Shown here: one piece after another, positions 10,705-20,940 of the stretch
How positions within the stretch are numbered: the first letter of the stretch is position 1
Layout: each line of letters begins with the position of its first letter
Assembly: GCF_030247195.1 (NCBI RefSeq)
Contig: NC_080670.1
Location: 38,097,934-38,161,933, forward strand
Source of the DNA: Topomyia yanbarensis
Lineage: Eukaryota; Arthropoda; Insecta; Diptera; Culicidae
Direction of reading: 5' to 3'
Length of the DNA: 64,000 nt
Program-made: the position numbers and the translations under genes
Notes under the pieces: model-generated
Seen by the model: the letters and a program-made list of their open reading frames with translations, nothing else
What the model was told of the DNA's origin: nothing
Database searches by the model: none

Positions 10705-11997
10705 GGGCCAACACGAAATTATTGCGACACCGAAAATGTCATGCCAATGTTCTTATAATGTTTAAAATCAAACCCAAATTTAGGGTAGTTTTATACCTAT
10801 ATTTACTTCAAAAATCAAAAGAAAAGTTAATCGATGGAGCCTTGAGTGTAAAATTGAACGCATTTTCGCTTGATGCCCTCCATCAAAGTCTTTACAGTGT
10901 CATCCGGTACCAGTTTCTCAGTTTTTTTCCATTTTCTTAACATGTCCTTCTCGTCTTTGACTGTCTTCTTGTTCTTCCGAAGTTCCCGCTTCATCATTGC
11001 CCAATACTGCTCCACCGGGCGCAGCTCCGGAAAGTTTAGCGGATTCATGTCCTTTGGAACAAAATGGACAGAATTGGCCTCATACCACTCCAGGACACTT
11101 TTAGAATAGTGGCATGATGCCAAATCTGGCCAAAATAGCGGAGCTTCGTCGTGCTGTTGCAAGAACGGCAAAAGGCGCTTCTCGAGGCACTCAGATTTGT
11201 AAATCTCGCCATTTACTGTGCCCTTTGTCAAGAAAGGCTCACTCCTCAGACCGCAAGAGCAGATAGCCTGCCAAATGAGATATTTGGAAGCGAACTTCGA
11301 CATTTTCTTCTTCTTAAATTTGTCGTCCACATAGAACTTGCTCTTGCCGGTGAAAAACTCCAACCCCGGAATTTGCTTAAAATCGGCTTTTATATACGTT
11401 TCGTCGTCCATCACACAGCAGCCATATTTTGTCAGCATCTTCTAGTAGAGCTTCCGTGCCCGAGTTTCAGCCGTCGATTGTTGCCGCTCATCGCGGTTTG
11501 GGAAGTTCTGTACCTTGTATGTATGTAGTCCAGCTCTCTTCTTTGCATTCTGGACGTAGCTCTGCGACATGCCGATCTTTTTAGCCAAATCACGGCTTGA
11601 CACGTTGGGATTTGCTTTAATCATCCGCTTCACCTTTCCCTCCGTCTTTTTGTTCTCTGGTACCGGCTTTCTTCCAGCTCCTTTGCCGTGGTCCAACGTC
11701 AACCGCTCCTGGAACCGCTTCAACACTCTGGAGACGGTTGAATGGTGAATGTTCAACATTTTTCCCAACTGCCGGTGCGACAGGTCAGGAAAATCCAGGT
11801 GTTTGGAAAGAATTTGTTCTCTCGACTCGCGTTGGTTCACCTCCATTTTCGTTGAATCGAAAAACACGACTTCGAGTTTGACAGCATGTAAACAATACAC
11901 ATCAATGAGAAAGTGTGCAAAATTTGGTTGATTTTTACCCAATGGTAAAAAAGTTATGCCCTGTTGAATGTGTCGCAATAATTTCGTGTTCGCCCTT
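10705..11997 (-). mobile_element. ITmD37E-type IS630-Tc1-mariner transposon
   Basis: A 1,293-bp element bounded by inverted repeats containing AACACGAAATTATTGCGACAC on each side and flanked by TA dinucleotides (10,703-10,704 and 11,998-11,999), the standard Tc1/mariner target duplication. It encodes one transposase on the minus strand. The mirror copy at 54,287-55,579 has the same length. Confidence 0.9.
10827..11846 (-). pseudogene. DD37E transposase with one internal TAG
   Basis: The start is taken at the ATG at 11,846 (MEVNQRES) because sequence upstream of it belongs to the TIR region. Domains in order: a paired-like helix-turn-helix N-terminus (SHRQLGKMLNIHHSTVSRVL), a second HTH (SSRDLAKKIGMSQSYVQNAK), then the catalytic core with VMDDETY, FWPDLASCHYS and RPVEQYW. 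Exactly 37 residues separate the second Asp from the Glu, which defines the DD37E group known from mosquitoes. A single TAG at 11,444-11,442, just before the catalytic core, splits the otherwise continuous frame of about 338 residues. All three acidic residues are present. The same stop is found in the mirror copy, so it predates the duplication or is shared by both alleles. Enzyme function is expected to be lost without stop readthrough. Confidence 0.9.
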
Positions 11998-11999
11998 TA

Positions 12000-12355
12000 C
12001 CAGCTGCGCTCTGTCAATGGAGCTTTCCTTGCTGTTACGGATTGAGCAACACGAACGTTAATTTTTTACATCTCGCATACTATTGACACACTTGAATCCA
12101 GGGGAGTTGAAGTATCGTTTGAGCGGGTAAACGAACGCATTAAACAGCAATAGGGAGAGAGTACAGTGTTTTGATTATTCTCCTATAAGTAATCTGAAAT
12201 TTTCAAAAATTGTCCCTTATTTTTAAATTGTTTTTTTTTATATAGTTCGTTTATATTAAATGCCGCTCACTTTTAAGAAATTCAAAATTAGTCAGCCGGC
12301 CCGGTCCGCCTTAGTTTTACGACAGAAAGCTGATGAGGAATACGGCCGAAAGGTT
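12000..12355. other. Spacer beside transposon
   Basis: No gene seen. Near 12,236 a T-run marks the point where near identity of the two arms gives way to about 4-5% divergence. Confidence 0.5.
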
Positions 12356-13110
12356 TCTTGGATGATGGCGCGTACAGTACTTCCGATACTTAATTCTCAG
12401 TGTATGGTTCAGATGCTATAGAAGAGAATGAGTTCTCCCATATCACTAGAGTTCCCGGCCATATCGCCAAGGAAAGTGCTTGTCTCGGGGATATGAGCAA
12501 CATATTTGTCTGTATGGTCCTACTGAAGGCTGCTAGGGCCGAGACTAGGGACTTCCGGACGTAACCGACTTATGATCGCGCAGTGTTCGCATTTGTAGGT
12601 TCTCTCCTGAGACCGCGTTTGTAAATTGATAAGTGCCAAAACGTTCACTTAATCACTGGGGTGTTATCCTGTTTGCAAAGAAAGTGGGCGCAGGTGTGCG
12701 TGGATGATCGCGAAACGCTCGAGCGATTGTATGTTAACGTGTTTGTCGCGGGAGCTAGCGTGTATCTTTGATTTTATAACCTTGTGGACATTCGCATATT
12801 CGCGTATTTTCTTGAGGATCGGGCGCGGACTGTGAATTTGATGCTTAATTTTTAGCGTACGCTTCAGATGCTAGAAAAGGGTAAGTTTCCCCATATTACT
12901 AGAGTTCCTGGTCACGGCGCCATAGAACGTACTGTTTAATGGATGAGTGTCATTTTTTGACTGGTTCACCTGAAGGCATGGGCCTAGGCTGCTAGAACCG
13001 AAGGTAGAGATTTCAGAACATGACCGATTCATTATCACGCAGGTATGGATTTTTGTAGGTTCCCGCTTGAGACCGCAATTAAAAATTTGCGAGACCGAAG
13101 GACATGAGCG
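12356..13110 (+). repeat. Two diverged ~470-bp repeat units
   Basis: Units at about 12,360-12,640 and 12,830-13,090 share, in order, TTCAGATGCTA, ACTAGAGTTCC, a CTGAAGG block near GGCTGCTAG, and TTTGTAGGTT ahead of GAGACCGC. They are in the same orientation and separated by unrelated-looking DNA. A dispersed mosquito repeat is likely; no protein frame is present. Confidence 0.65.
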
Positions 13111-14149
13111 TTTGTGGTTTGAAATGAGAGAGATTGTGAGTGTATATGAGAGAATATGCAATTGATTGTGTTAGTGAGTGTTAGTATGAGTCTAATTCAA
13201 AATGTGGTAAAAAGGTGTTATTTTTCCTTAATAAAGATAAAACAGTTCGAAAAGTGTAGTAGTGAATAAGCAAAATAATAGAAGAACACACGTTACATGC
13301 AATCAAACTAATTGGACTTGTCTTAATGTCAGCCACTGCTATTTATTTACTATTAAAGACAATTGCATTCTGTTAGAACTTTGTCATACTGACCGGAAAT
13401 GGATGATTCGCGTACATCAGTTTAAATAATCGTACCTTCATTTATCCAATCCGATCTTCGAATTGGATATATCCGAATGAATCGAATTGAATACACGAAT
13501 TTAACATCGAAAAAAGTGATCAATGAATTCTAGGAAGGAAAAACTGCTACCTACTATTCTATCATATTCGCCAATTGTACATCCATGCGATTAGTACATA
13601 ATAATTGTGCACTAGTACTCAAACTACAATTTTCTTTAACTGTTGACCGTTAGTTTGGGCTGGTGCAGAGTTTAAAAAAATACAAAACATAAAAAAAACT
13701 CTCATATGCCATCTCCGTCTTCTCGATGCACCACTATCTGCGCGAAATATGCTTGATGATGTTTGCAATACTGTCAAATCCAGGGGAGGGAAATCAAAAT
13801 TCTAAACATTGTACATTTATTATTGCTTTTTTAAACATTGTATATGTCTAAATTTGTAATTGGATGTAACTGCAAAGTAGGTCGCAATCACAGAGCTTTT
13901 TTTACAAACACTCTAATACGCGAAATTTCTGCCAAACTCGTTGAATAATTAGGCTTTCTAGTTTTTCATTTAACTTATTGTATCATAAATATTTGAAGTT
14001 GACCTTGTTCTTTGTGAAGTACTCTTAATAGAATTCAGCATTCTGGAAAGCAGTCAGTTAGTAGAATATGTCTAATTGGTAAATTTTAGCGAAATTTTTC
14101 AAACGAAAAACGTGATTTCCATCATTTGAACTTTAAAAAATACCCATAA
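13111..14149. other. Intergenic, nothing recognised
   Basis: AT-rich, no supportable gene. It is diverged by about 5% from the mirror sequence at 52,173-53,170. Confidence 0.5.
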
Positions 14150-14391
14150 GGGACCAACTATAAATTACGTAACGCGAAAATTGCCCAAAATTGACTCCCC
14201 TTCCCGCCTGTATCAAATTGTCACAAATTTCTGTATCCCCCATATTACGTAACAAAATCTTTAAAACAAAATTCTTTTGTTCAGTAAAACCATGTTACGT
14301 AACGATCTAGCTTATTCCCCCTCCCCCATATGTCACAACTTGTCGTACCCCCTCCCCCCCTAAACGCGTTACGTAATTTATGAATGGTCCC
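14150..14391. mobile_element. 242-bp MITE, GGGACC termini, TAA duplication
   Basis: Begins GGGACCAACTATAAATTACG and ends CGTAATTTATGAATGGTCCC. TAA occurs on both sides (14,147-14,149 and 14,392-14,394), again a TWA target duplication as in PIF/Harbinger. Four internal TTACGTAAC words are present. It has no coding capacity. Confidence 0.85.
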
Positions 14392-14563
14392 TAATGAACT
14401 AGTAGATTTGAAAAATGATGAATCTGAATTAAATGTCCACCACATTAAATTTGGCAGGATTTTCGAATTCCTGAAACTTTAGAAGCACAGTTTTCCGTTA
14501 GTTTTATTGACAAATTGAGTTAAAGTAAATAATTAGCACACATTAAATTTGGGTAATACATAC

Positions 14564-15063
14564 NNNNNNNNNNNNNNNNNNNNNNNNNNNNNNNNNNNNN
14601 NNNNNNNNNNNNNNNNNNNNNNNNNNNNNNNNNNNNNNNNNNNNNNNNNNNNNNNNNNNNNNNNNNNNNNNNNNNNNNNNNNNNNNNNNNNNNNNNNNNN
14701 NNNNNNNNNNNNNNNNNNNNNNNNNNNNNNNNNNNNNNNNNNNNNNNNNNNNNNNNNNNNNNNNNNNNNNNNNNNNNNNNNNNNNNNNNNNNNNNNNNNN
14801 NNNNNNNNNNNNNNNNNNNNNNNNNNNNNNNNNNNNNNNNNNNNNNNNNNNNNNNNNNNNNNNNNNNNNNNNNNNNNNNNNNNNNNNNNNNNNNNNNNNN
14901 NNNNNNNNNNNNNNNNNNNNNNNNNNNNNNNNNNNNNNNNNNNNNNNNNNNNNNNNNNNNNNNNNNNNNNNNNNNNNNNNNNNNNNNNNNNNNNNNNNNN
15001 NNNNNNNNNNNNNNNNNNNNNNNNNNNNNNNNNNNNNNNNNNNNNNNNNNNNNNNNNNNNNNN
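14564..15063. other. Assembly gap, 500 N
   Basis: Exactly 500 unknown bases. The round number suggests a nominal scaffold gap. It hides the inner end of the left arm and the 5' LTR and start of gag of the BEL/Pao element. Confidence 0.95.
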
Positions 15064-18000
15064 ACACTCCAGCGATGCGCAAGGAATCAGCTGAAGATCT
15101 GCTTGCGCTGATCGATCGCTTCGAGCAGTAGATATCCGTTCTGAAGAGCTTGGGTGAACCAGCCGACCGATGGAGCTCTATCCTGGTTTACCAGCTATCT
15201 ATACGCCTCGATCCTTGTACGCTCCGGGAATGGGAGAACCACTGTAGCAAACTCGATGCTGACAACATCGCTTCGGTTCTGGGAGGAACCGCCGGCACAT
15301 CAGAGGACACAAACACTGGTGCGTCAACTTCAATGCCATCATACGTGACGATGGTAAACTTCCTCCAGAACTACGCTCGAGTTTTGCAAGCAGTTTCTTC
15401 AGCCACTTCGAACACCGCTCCTCCTCGCAGCAAGCCAAATCCGACATCCAAGCTAGCAGCTTTTCCAGTCGCAGCTACACAGCAAACTGCAGTATCCAGT
15501 GCACCCTCTTCCAGCGCCAGCAAGCCGAAGCCGTGCGACAAGTGCGGTGAGAGTCATTACCTGTACAGCTGTCCGGAATTTCGGAAACTCAACCTTCGCC
15601 AACGGATCGACCTGGTAAGACAGAAAAACCTTTGCATTAACTGTTTGAGATCGAGTTCCCATTATGCCCGGAACTGTTCTGGGTCAAGATGCCGTACATG
15701 TACCAAGAAGCACCACACGCTTCTTCATACTGAGCCCTCTGACGACAATCCCGCTTCTGGTCAAGCCACCGGATCAACTTGCTGTGTTGCCCTCCAGCCG
15801 ACTCTCACCGCAGCATCTGCGCTGCATGCTCCAAACTCACTGTCACCCCAGTCTGTTTCGCAAGCTCCCATCCAGCAACCGTCTACCTCTACCTCAATCG
15901 CAAACTTATCCCACATTCATGCGCCTTCCATGAGTTCTCAGACAGCCCTCGTATCACATACTGGTGAAGTGATTCCTGGAACCGTTTTCCTTCCGACTGC
16001 GCTAGTGAATATCCGTAACGGTAGAGGTCGCATCGTCACTGCTCGTTGCTTGCTGGACTGTGCTTCCCAACGCAACTTTGTTTCTGGGGCTCTTTGCGAA
16101 CGACTGCAGCTTCCTCGCATCCGATTGCCGCATGCTATCCCGATAAGCGGAATCGGAAACACTACAACGCTGGTTGAATACCAGGCCACGATAACCATCT
16201 TCTCTCGAGTCACTCCCTTCTCCGTACAATGCTCCATGCTCGTTCTGCCTTCCATTACCGTCAAGCTGCCCCAGTCGACGGTAGAAGCCCGCCACTGGCC
16301 GATTCCAAAGCACGTGGAGCTTGCAGATCCAACATTCGCTGTTACTGGCGACATCGACATGATTCTGGGTGCCGCCCATTTCTTCCAAATTCTTCGATAC
16401 GGCAGGATATCGCTCGGGGAAGAGTTACCGCTTCTGCAGAATACAGAGTTCGGTTGGGTCGTCTCCGGAGAGTGTTTATTGGAAAACCACGATCACAGCG
16501 ATCCACGCAAGTGCCAGTTCAGTAATCCCTGCACAATCGATGAATTGGTCAACCGATTCTGGCAGCTCGAAGAAGTCCACGATGCAAAGGGATGGTCTCC
16601 GTCGGAACGATACTGTGAGGAACATTTCTTGAAGAACACCACCCGCAACTCCGAAGGCCGCTACGTCGTCAAGCTGCCCAAGCGTGACGAGCTGCTTTGG
16701 CAGTTAAAGGACAACAAATACAACGCCACCCGCCGCTTCTTCTCTCTAGAACGCTCACTCGGTGCGAGTCCCGATAAGAAGGCGATGTATCAGCAGTTCA
16801 TCCACGAGTACGTGAGATTGGGACATATGCGGGAGATTGGCCCCGATGAAATCGACGCGCAACCGCAATACTACCTTCCACACCACGCTGTGATGAAACT
16901 CGACAGCACCACTACAAAGCTTCGTACCGTATTCGACGCATCATGCCGCTCGAAGTCCGGTATCTCGCTGAACGATGTCCTGCTTCCTGGTCCCACAATC
17001 CAGGACACTCTCGTGACGCTTGTCCTCCGTTTTCGAATCCACCAGTTCGTGATATCTGCGGACATTGAAAAAATGTACCGGCAGATTTTGGTCCATCCCA
17101 CCGACCAACCGCTGCAGCGAATTCTCTGGCGCGACGATCCCGAGGCTCCACTGAAGAGCTACCAGCTCCGCACCGTCACATACGGCACAAGCAGTGCTCC
17201 ATTTTTGGCAACTAGGGTGCTGCAGAAGCTCGCCGATGATGAAGGGCAACATTTTCCGCTGGCGGAACCAGCTGTCCGCCACGACTTCTACGTCGACAAT
17301 TTGCTGTCCGGTTCTGACGATGCTGAATCTCTCGCCGTTACCTGCAACCAGCTCATTGCAATGCTCGCATGCGCAGGACTTCCTCTCCGACAATGGTCTT
17401 CGAATTGTCAAGCTATTCTTGATACCATTCCGTTGGAGCTCCGAGAGACGAAAACACTACTCGATTTGGACCACGAGTCCTCCGTGACTGCACTTGGCCT
17501 CCGCTGGGAACCGTCGACCGATTTTCTTTCGTTCAAGACGCCGAATTGGAAGGAATGCACGGTTCTGAACAAACGAACGATCCTCTCGCAGATCAGCAGT
17601 CTTTTCGACCCCTTAGGTTTGATTGGACCGACCATTGCAAAGGCGAAAATCATGCTGCAGAGTCTTTGGAAACTCCATCTCGACTGGGACACACCCGTGG
17701 CTAACGGATTCGCTCACGAATGGCAGGAATTTCACCAGAAGCTTTCAGCACTTGCCCACCTTCGAGTTTTTCGCCATGTGTTACGTCCGGGTTACGACCG
17801 CTTGGAGATTCACGGGTTCAGCGACGCTTCAGAGTCTGCATATGGCGCATGCATCTATCTCCGGTCAATACCTGCCGAGGGCCCTTGTACAGTTCGCCTG
17901 GTGATTTCTAAGTCCAAGGTCGCTCCGATGGGGACTCAAACCATTCCACGCCTCGAGCTATGCGCAGCTCAACTCCTGTCCAGACTTCTTAAACAAGTTC

Positions 18001-20060
18001 AGGACAGCATCGACATAACCGCCACCACATATCTATGGCCCGATTCTTCCATCGTCTTGAACTGGATATCCGCAACTCCATCGACATGGAAGACGTTCGT
18101 AGCCAACCGAGTGGCTGAAATCCAAGAGCTGACGTCTCACGCCGTTTGGAATCACGTCCCATCCGAAGACAATCCCGCCGATCTCGTTTCTCGAGGAATG
18201 GACCTCGATGAACTCCTCGCTAGTGCACTGTGGTGGAACGGACCGCAGTGGCTAAAACCAATATTCGCTCCTTGGCCAGCGGAGTACGTCGTCGTAGCGA
18301 CCTCAAACTTAGACCAACCGGAGGTCCGACAGACTATTGCCCTTCCGGTCGTGAGCGTAGAACCGTCAGATATCGTCGATCGCTATTCCAATCTTCGTCA
18401 GCTACTTCGGATCGGCACACTTCTTCGGCGTTTCGCCGCTAACTGCCTTCACCGGAAGAATCACCAACCAATTCTTGTCGGCCCGTTGACGGCTCTTGAC
18501 ATTGATCGCACTCTGCTCAATCTGGTCCGTCGCATACAACAGCAGTACTTTGCCAACGAGATACGCCAACTTGAAACCGTCGGAAAAGTAAACCGTAAAT
18601 CCAAGTTACGGTATCTGCACCCGACACTCGTAGACGGCATTATTCGTGTCGGCGGCCGGCTTCACAATGCTGCAATACCTGTCGACGGAAGACACCCGAT
18701 AGTCCTCCCCAAACATCGTCTCACCGACATGATCGCCACGAGAGAACACCATAAGACGCTCCATGCCGGTCCCAGCTTACTACTATCCTCGTTGCGCCAA
18801 AGATTTTGGCCCCTCGGCGGACGGAACTTGGTTCGCAACATTGTTCACGGCTGCATGGTATGCGCACGTGCCAAACCCAAGCCGTTGCAGCAGCTGATGG
18901 GGGATCTGCCATCTGTTCGGGTCAACCAGGCGTACCCGTTTCAGAATGTTGGCGTTGACTTGGCTGGGCCAATGTACGTGAGAACGTCACTCCGAAATAA
19001 GAGATCGCCATTCTTCAAAGCCTACATCACCGTATACGTATGTATGGCTACCAAAGCCGTGCACTTGGACCTTGTGTCGGATCTGACCACTGGCACATTC
19101 ATTGCGAGCCTGCGAAGATTCGTCGGCCGTAGAGGAAAGCCTGCGCATATCTACTGCGATAACGCCACGAACTTTGTTGGAGCACATCGAGAACTGGAAG
19201 AACTGCGGAAGCTTTTCCGAACTCAAGTTCACCAAGATGCCGTAGCAAACGAATGCGCAGACAACGGAATACAGTTCCACTTCATCCCACCTCGCTCTCC
19301 CACATTCGGTGGAATCTGGGAAGCCTGCGTGAAATCCGTGAAGACCCTGCTTCGCAAAATCCTCGGAAATGCTCACCTAACCGAATCCGAGCTGCAAACC
19401 GCATTGATTCAGGTCGAGTCAATGCTAAACTCTCGCCCAATCACGCCGTTGCCGGACAATCCATCCGATGAGCTGGCTCTGACTCCAGGACATTTCCTGA
19501 TTGGTCGTCCGTTGAATGCGGTACCCGATCCAGATTGCCGTGAAGTTCCTGAATCCAGGTTGTCTCGATGGGAACGAGTACAACAGCTAACTCAGCACTT
19601 CTGGAGTCGTTGGCACAAGGAGTATCTCGCCACCCTGCAAAATCGCTACCGCTGGACAGAAGCCATGGACAATCTAGCCGTTGGTTCCATCGTCGCTCTC
19701 AAAGATGAGAGAGCACCGCCGTTGAAATGGCCCCTGGGACGCGTGCTCAGCGTTCATCCCGGCCCTGACGGCCTTGTTCGTATCGCCACCGTGAAGTCGA
19801 CCTTCGGCATCGTTCAACGCGCCATCCCGAAGCTCTGCTTACTTCCAATTGAAGTTGCGCCACCCATCGTAGCACAGAGTCCCGCACCAACTAGCAGCCC
19901 TACGTCAACAACGCCAAATGAAGGCCCGTGCTCAAGGAACCGAGCCGCCGGACGAGATCCCGGCCCTTGCTCAGGGAACAGAGCCGCCGGACGAGATCCC
20001 GGCCCTTGCTCAGGGTACAGAGCCGCCGGACGAGCTCCCGGCCCCTACTCGGGGAAATGA
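15064..20060 (+). pseudogene. BEL/Pao gag-pol polyprotein, partial, one stop codon
   Basis: The reading frame enters from the N gap at 15,066, meets a single TAG at 15,129-15,131 where a CAG TAG pair occurs in gag, and is then open for over 1,600 codons to TGA at 20,058. Counting residues from 15,150: zinc knuckles from C129 (CDKCGESHYLYSC, then CINC, CRTC); A17-type aspartic protease with LLDCASQ (D303); reverse transcriptase with the active-site box FYVDNLLSG (D716, N717); RNase H starting HGFSDASESAYGA; an integrase HHCC zinc motif (about 1,190-1,235); and a DDE core with D1270, D1337 and E1391. The last box residue is Asn instead of the usual Asp, and the protease has DCA where DSG or DTG is more usual. 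The C-terminus is a 13-residue tandem repeat. The stop makes autonomous gag expression unlikely. Confidence 0.9.
19918..20058 (+). repeat. 39-bp tandem repeat at polyprotein C-terminus
   Basis: Three and a half units of 39 bp (GAGCCGCCGGACGAGATCCC core) encode GPCSGNRAAGRDP-type 13-residue repeats at the end of the integrase tail. The period is a multiple of three, so copy-number change keeps the frame. Confidence 0.85.
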
Positions 20061-20435
20061 GTCGCCAGACGAGATCCTGGCCCAAGCTCGGGGGTATCGA
20101 GCGGTTCGTGGTTCACCTGTAAAGAACCAAGCCTCGCCGTGTGGGTTCCTAGAACCCCCGGCTGGGACTTGACTCGAGTTAAGTACCCCATCCTAATTTG
20201 CTAAACCAACAGTTCGCGTACAGATGTTCCTCCTTTACAGCACACCACTCCCGGACAGTATCCTGCAGTCGGACCCGACGCACCTCGAAATATCATCCTG
20301 GAAGCTGTAAGGAGGCCTGTACCGGCGAGACGAATCTAGATCTCCATATCCCGTTGAACGTCAGTCATCGTAAGAAGCTCGAACTTCCGCCGCTAATGCC
20401 CGTTGAATTCCTTAAAATTTCATTGGCGGCCGGAA
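20061..20435. other. 3' untranslated region of the BEL/Pao element
   Basis: Sequence between the polyprotein stop and the LTR. It contains no long frame and ends in the purine-rich tract before the LTR. Confidence 0.6.
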
Positions 20436-20801
20436 TGTTCAATACTCACCTCTAATTCTCCAATACGAACCTGAAAGAAAATGAAATTTTATACAATGTA
20501 AATATCTGTAAATACTTACCTAGCCCTAAGAAGAATTGAACTAATCCTAGAATATTATATACAAAATGCAATGTAAAATACCGTACGATTCGCACAGTCT
20601 GCCCACTGTGCAAACCCTAAGCAGAAATGGATTCTGCAAACCTTAACATAGCTGTCAAACAGCCGCAGCATAAACACACATAGAAAAATGTACACAAACA
20701 ACATAGAATAAATACAGATAATTAAAAGCAATCAGTGGTGTCGGTCGCAGAAAAATCAATCGAAGTTCGTTTTTATTTCGCGATATCCCAAGTTCCCTAC
20801 A
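20436..20801 (+). repeat. 3' LTR of the BEL/Pao element
   Basis: Starts TGTTCAATACTCACC directly after GGCGGCCGGAA, a purine-rich stretch of the type that precedes BEL 3' LTRs, and ends CCCTACA. TG...CA ends, an AATAAA at about 20,706 and an AT-rich U3-like part support the call. The upstream LTR is not available for comparison, so both limits are inferred. Confidence 0.65.
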
Positions 20802-20940
20802 AACCCGTTATACTCGCGCGCGATCTCCAGCGGAAGGTGCAGTGGATGCAGAAGAAAGTCCTGATCCAGCAGGTGAAAATAGGAGAAAAGTGTTTCGGAA
20901 AGATCCAAAAGTGAGAAGAGTAGCGAAGTGCGTGAACAAC

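Larger units (their letters stand above)
2289..14563 (+). repeat. Left arm of >12-kb inverted repeat
   Basis: The reverse complement of 51,555-64,000 matches this interval nearly end to end. The coordinate sum of matched points stays close to 66,284-66,288 from 2.3 to 12 kb, so few indels have accumulated there; the sum drifts to about 66,340 near 14.4 kb. By eye, 3.18-12.24 kb is almost identical between arms, while 2.3-3.18 kb and 12.24-14.56 kb differ at about one base in twenty. The arm ends at an N gap, so its inner limit is unknown. It may be a true duplication or an allelic haplotig placed in inverted orientation. Confidence 0.95.
15064..20801 (+). mobile_element. BEL/Pao LTR retrotransposon, 5' end missing
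   Basis: Contains the gag C-terminus, zinc knuckles, protease, reverse transcriptase, RNase H and integrase in one frame, in the order used by BEL/Pao elements, followed by a 3' LTR. The 5' LTR, primer-binding site and N-terminal gag lie in the N gap. The missing part should exceed 500 bp because the 3' LTR alone is 366 bp, so the gap length is probably too small. Codon use in the polyprotein is much richer in GC than the surrounding AT-rich DNA. Confidence 0.92.

Noticed and set aside
14543..15094. Frames of about 180 codons over the gap
   Set aside because: They are unknown bases and only appear open because N has no stop.
15154..19471. Numerous secondary frames inside the BEL polyprotein
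   Set aside because: Overlapping shadows of a GC-rich coding frame; none has its own motif.
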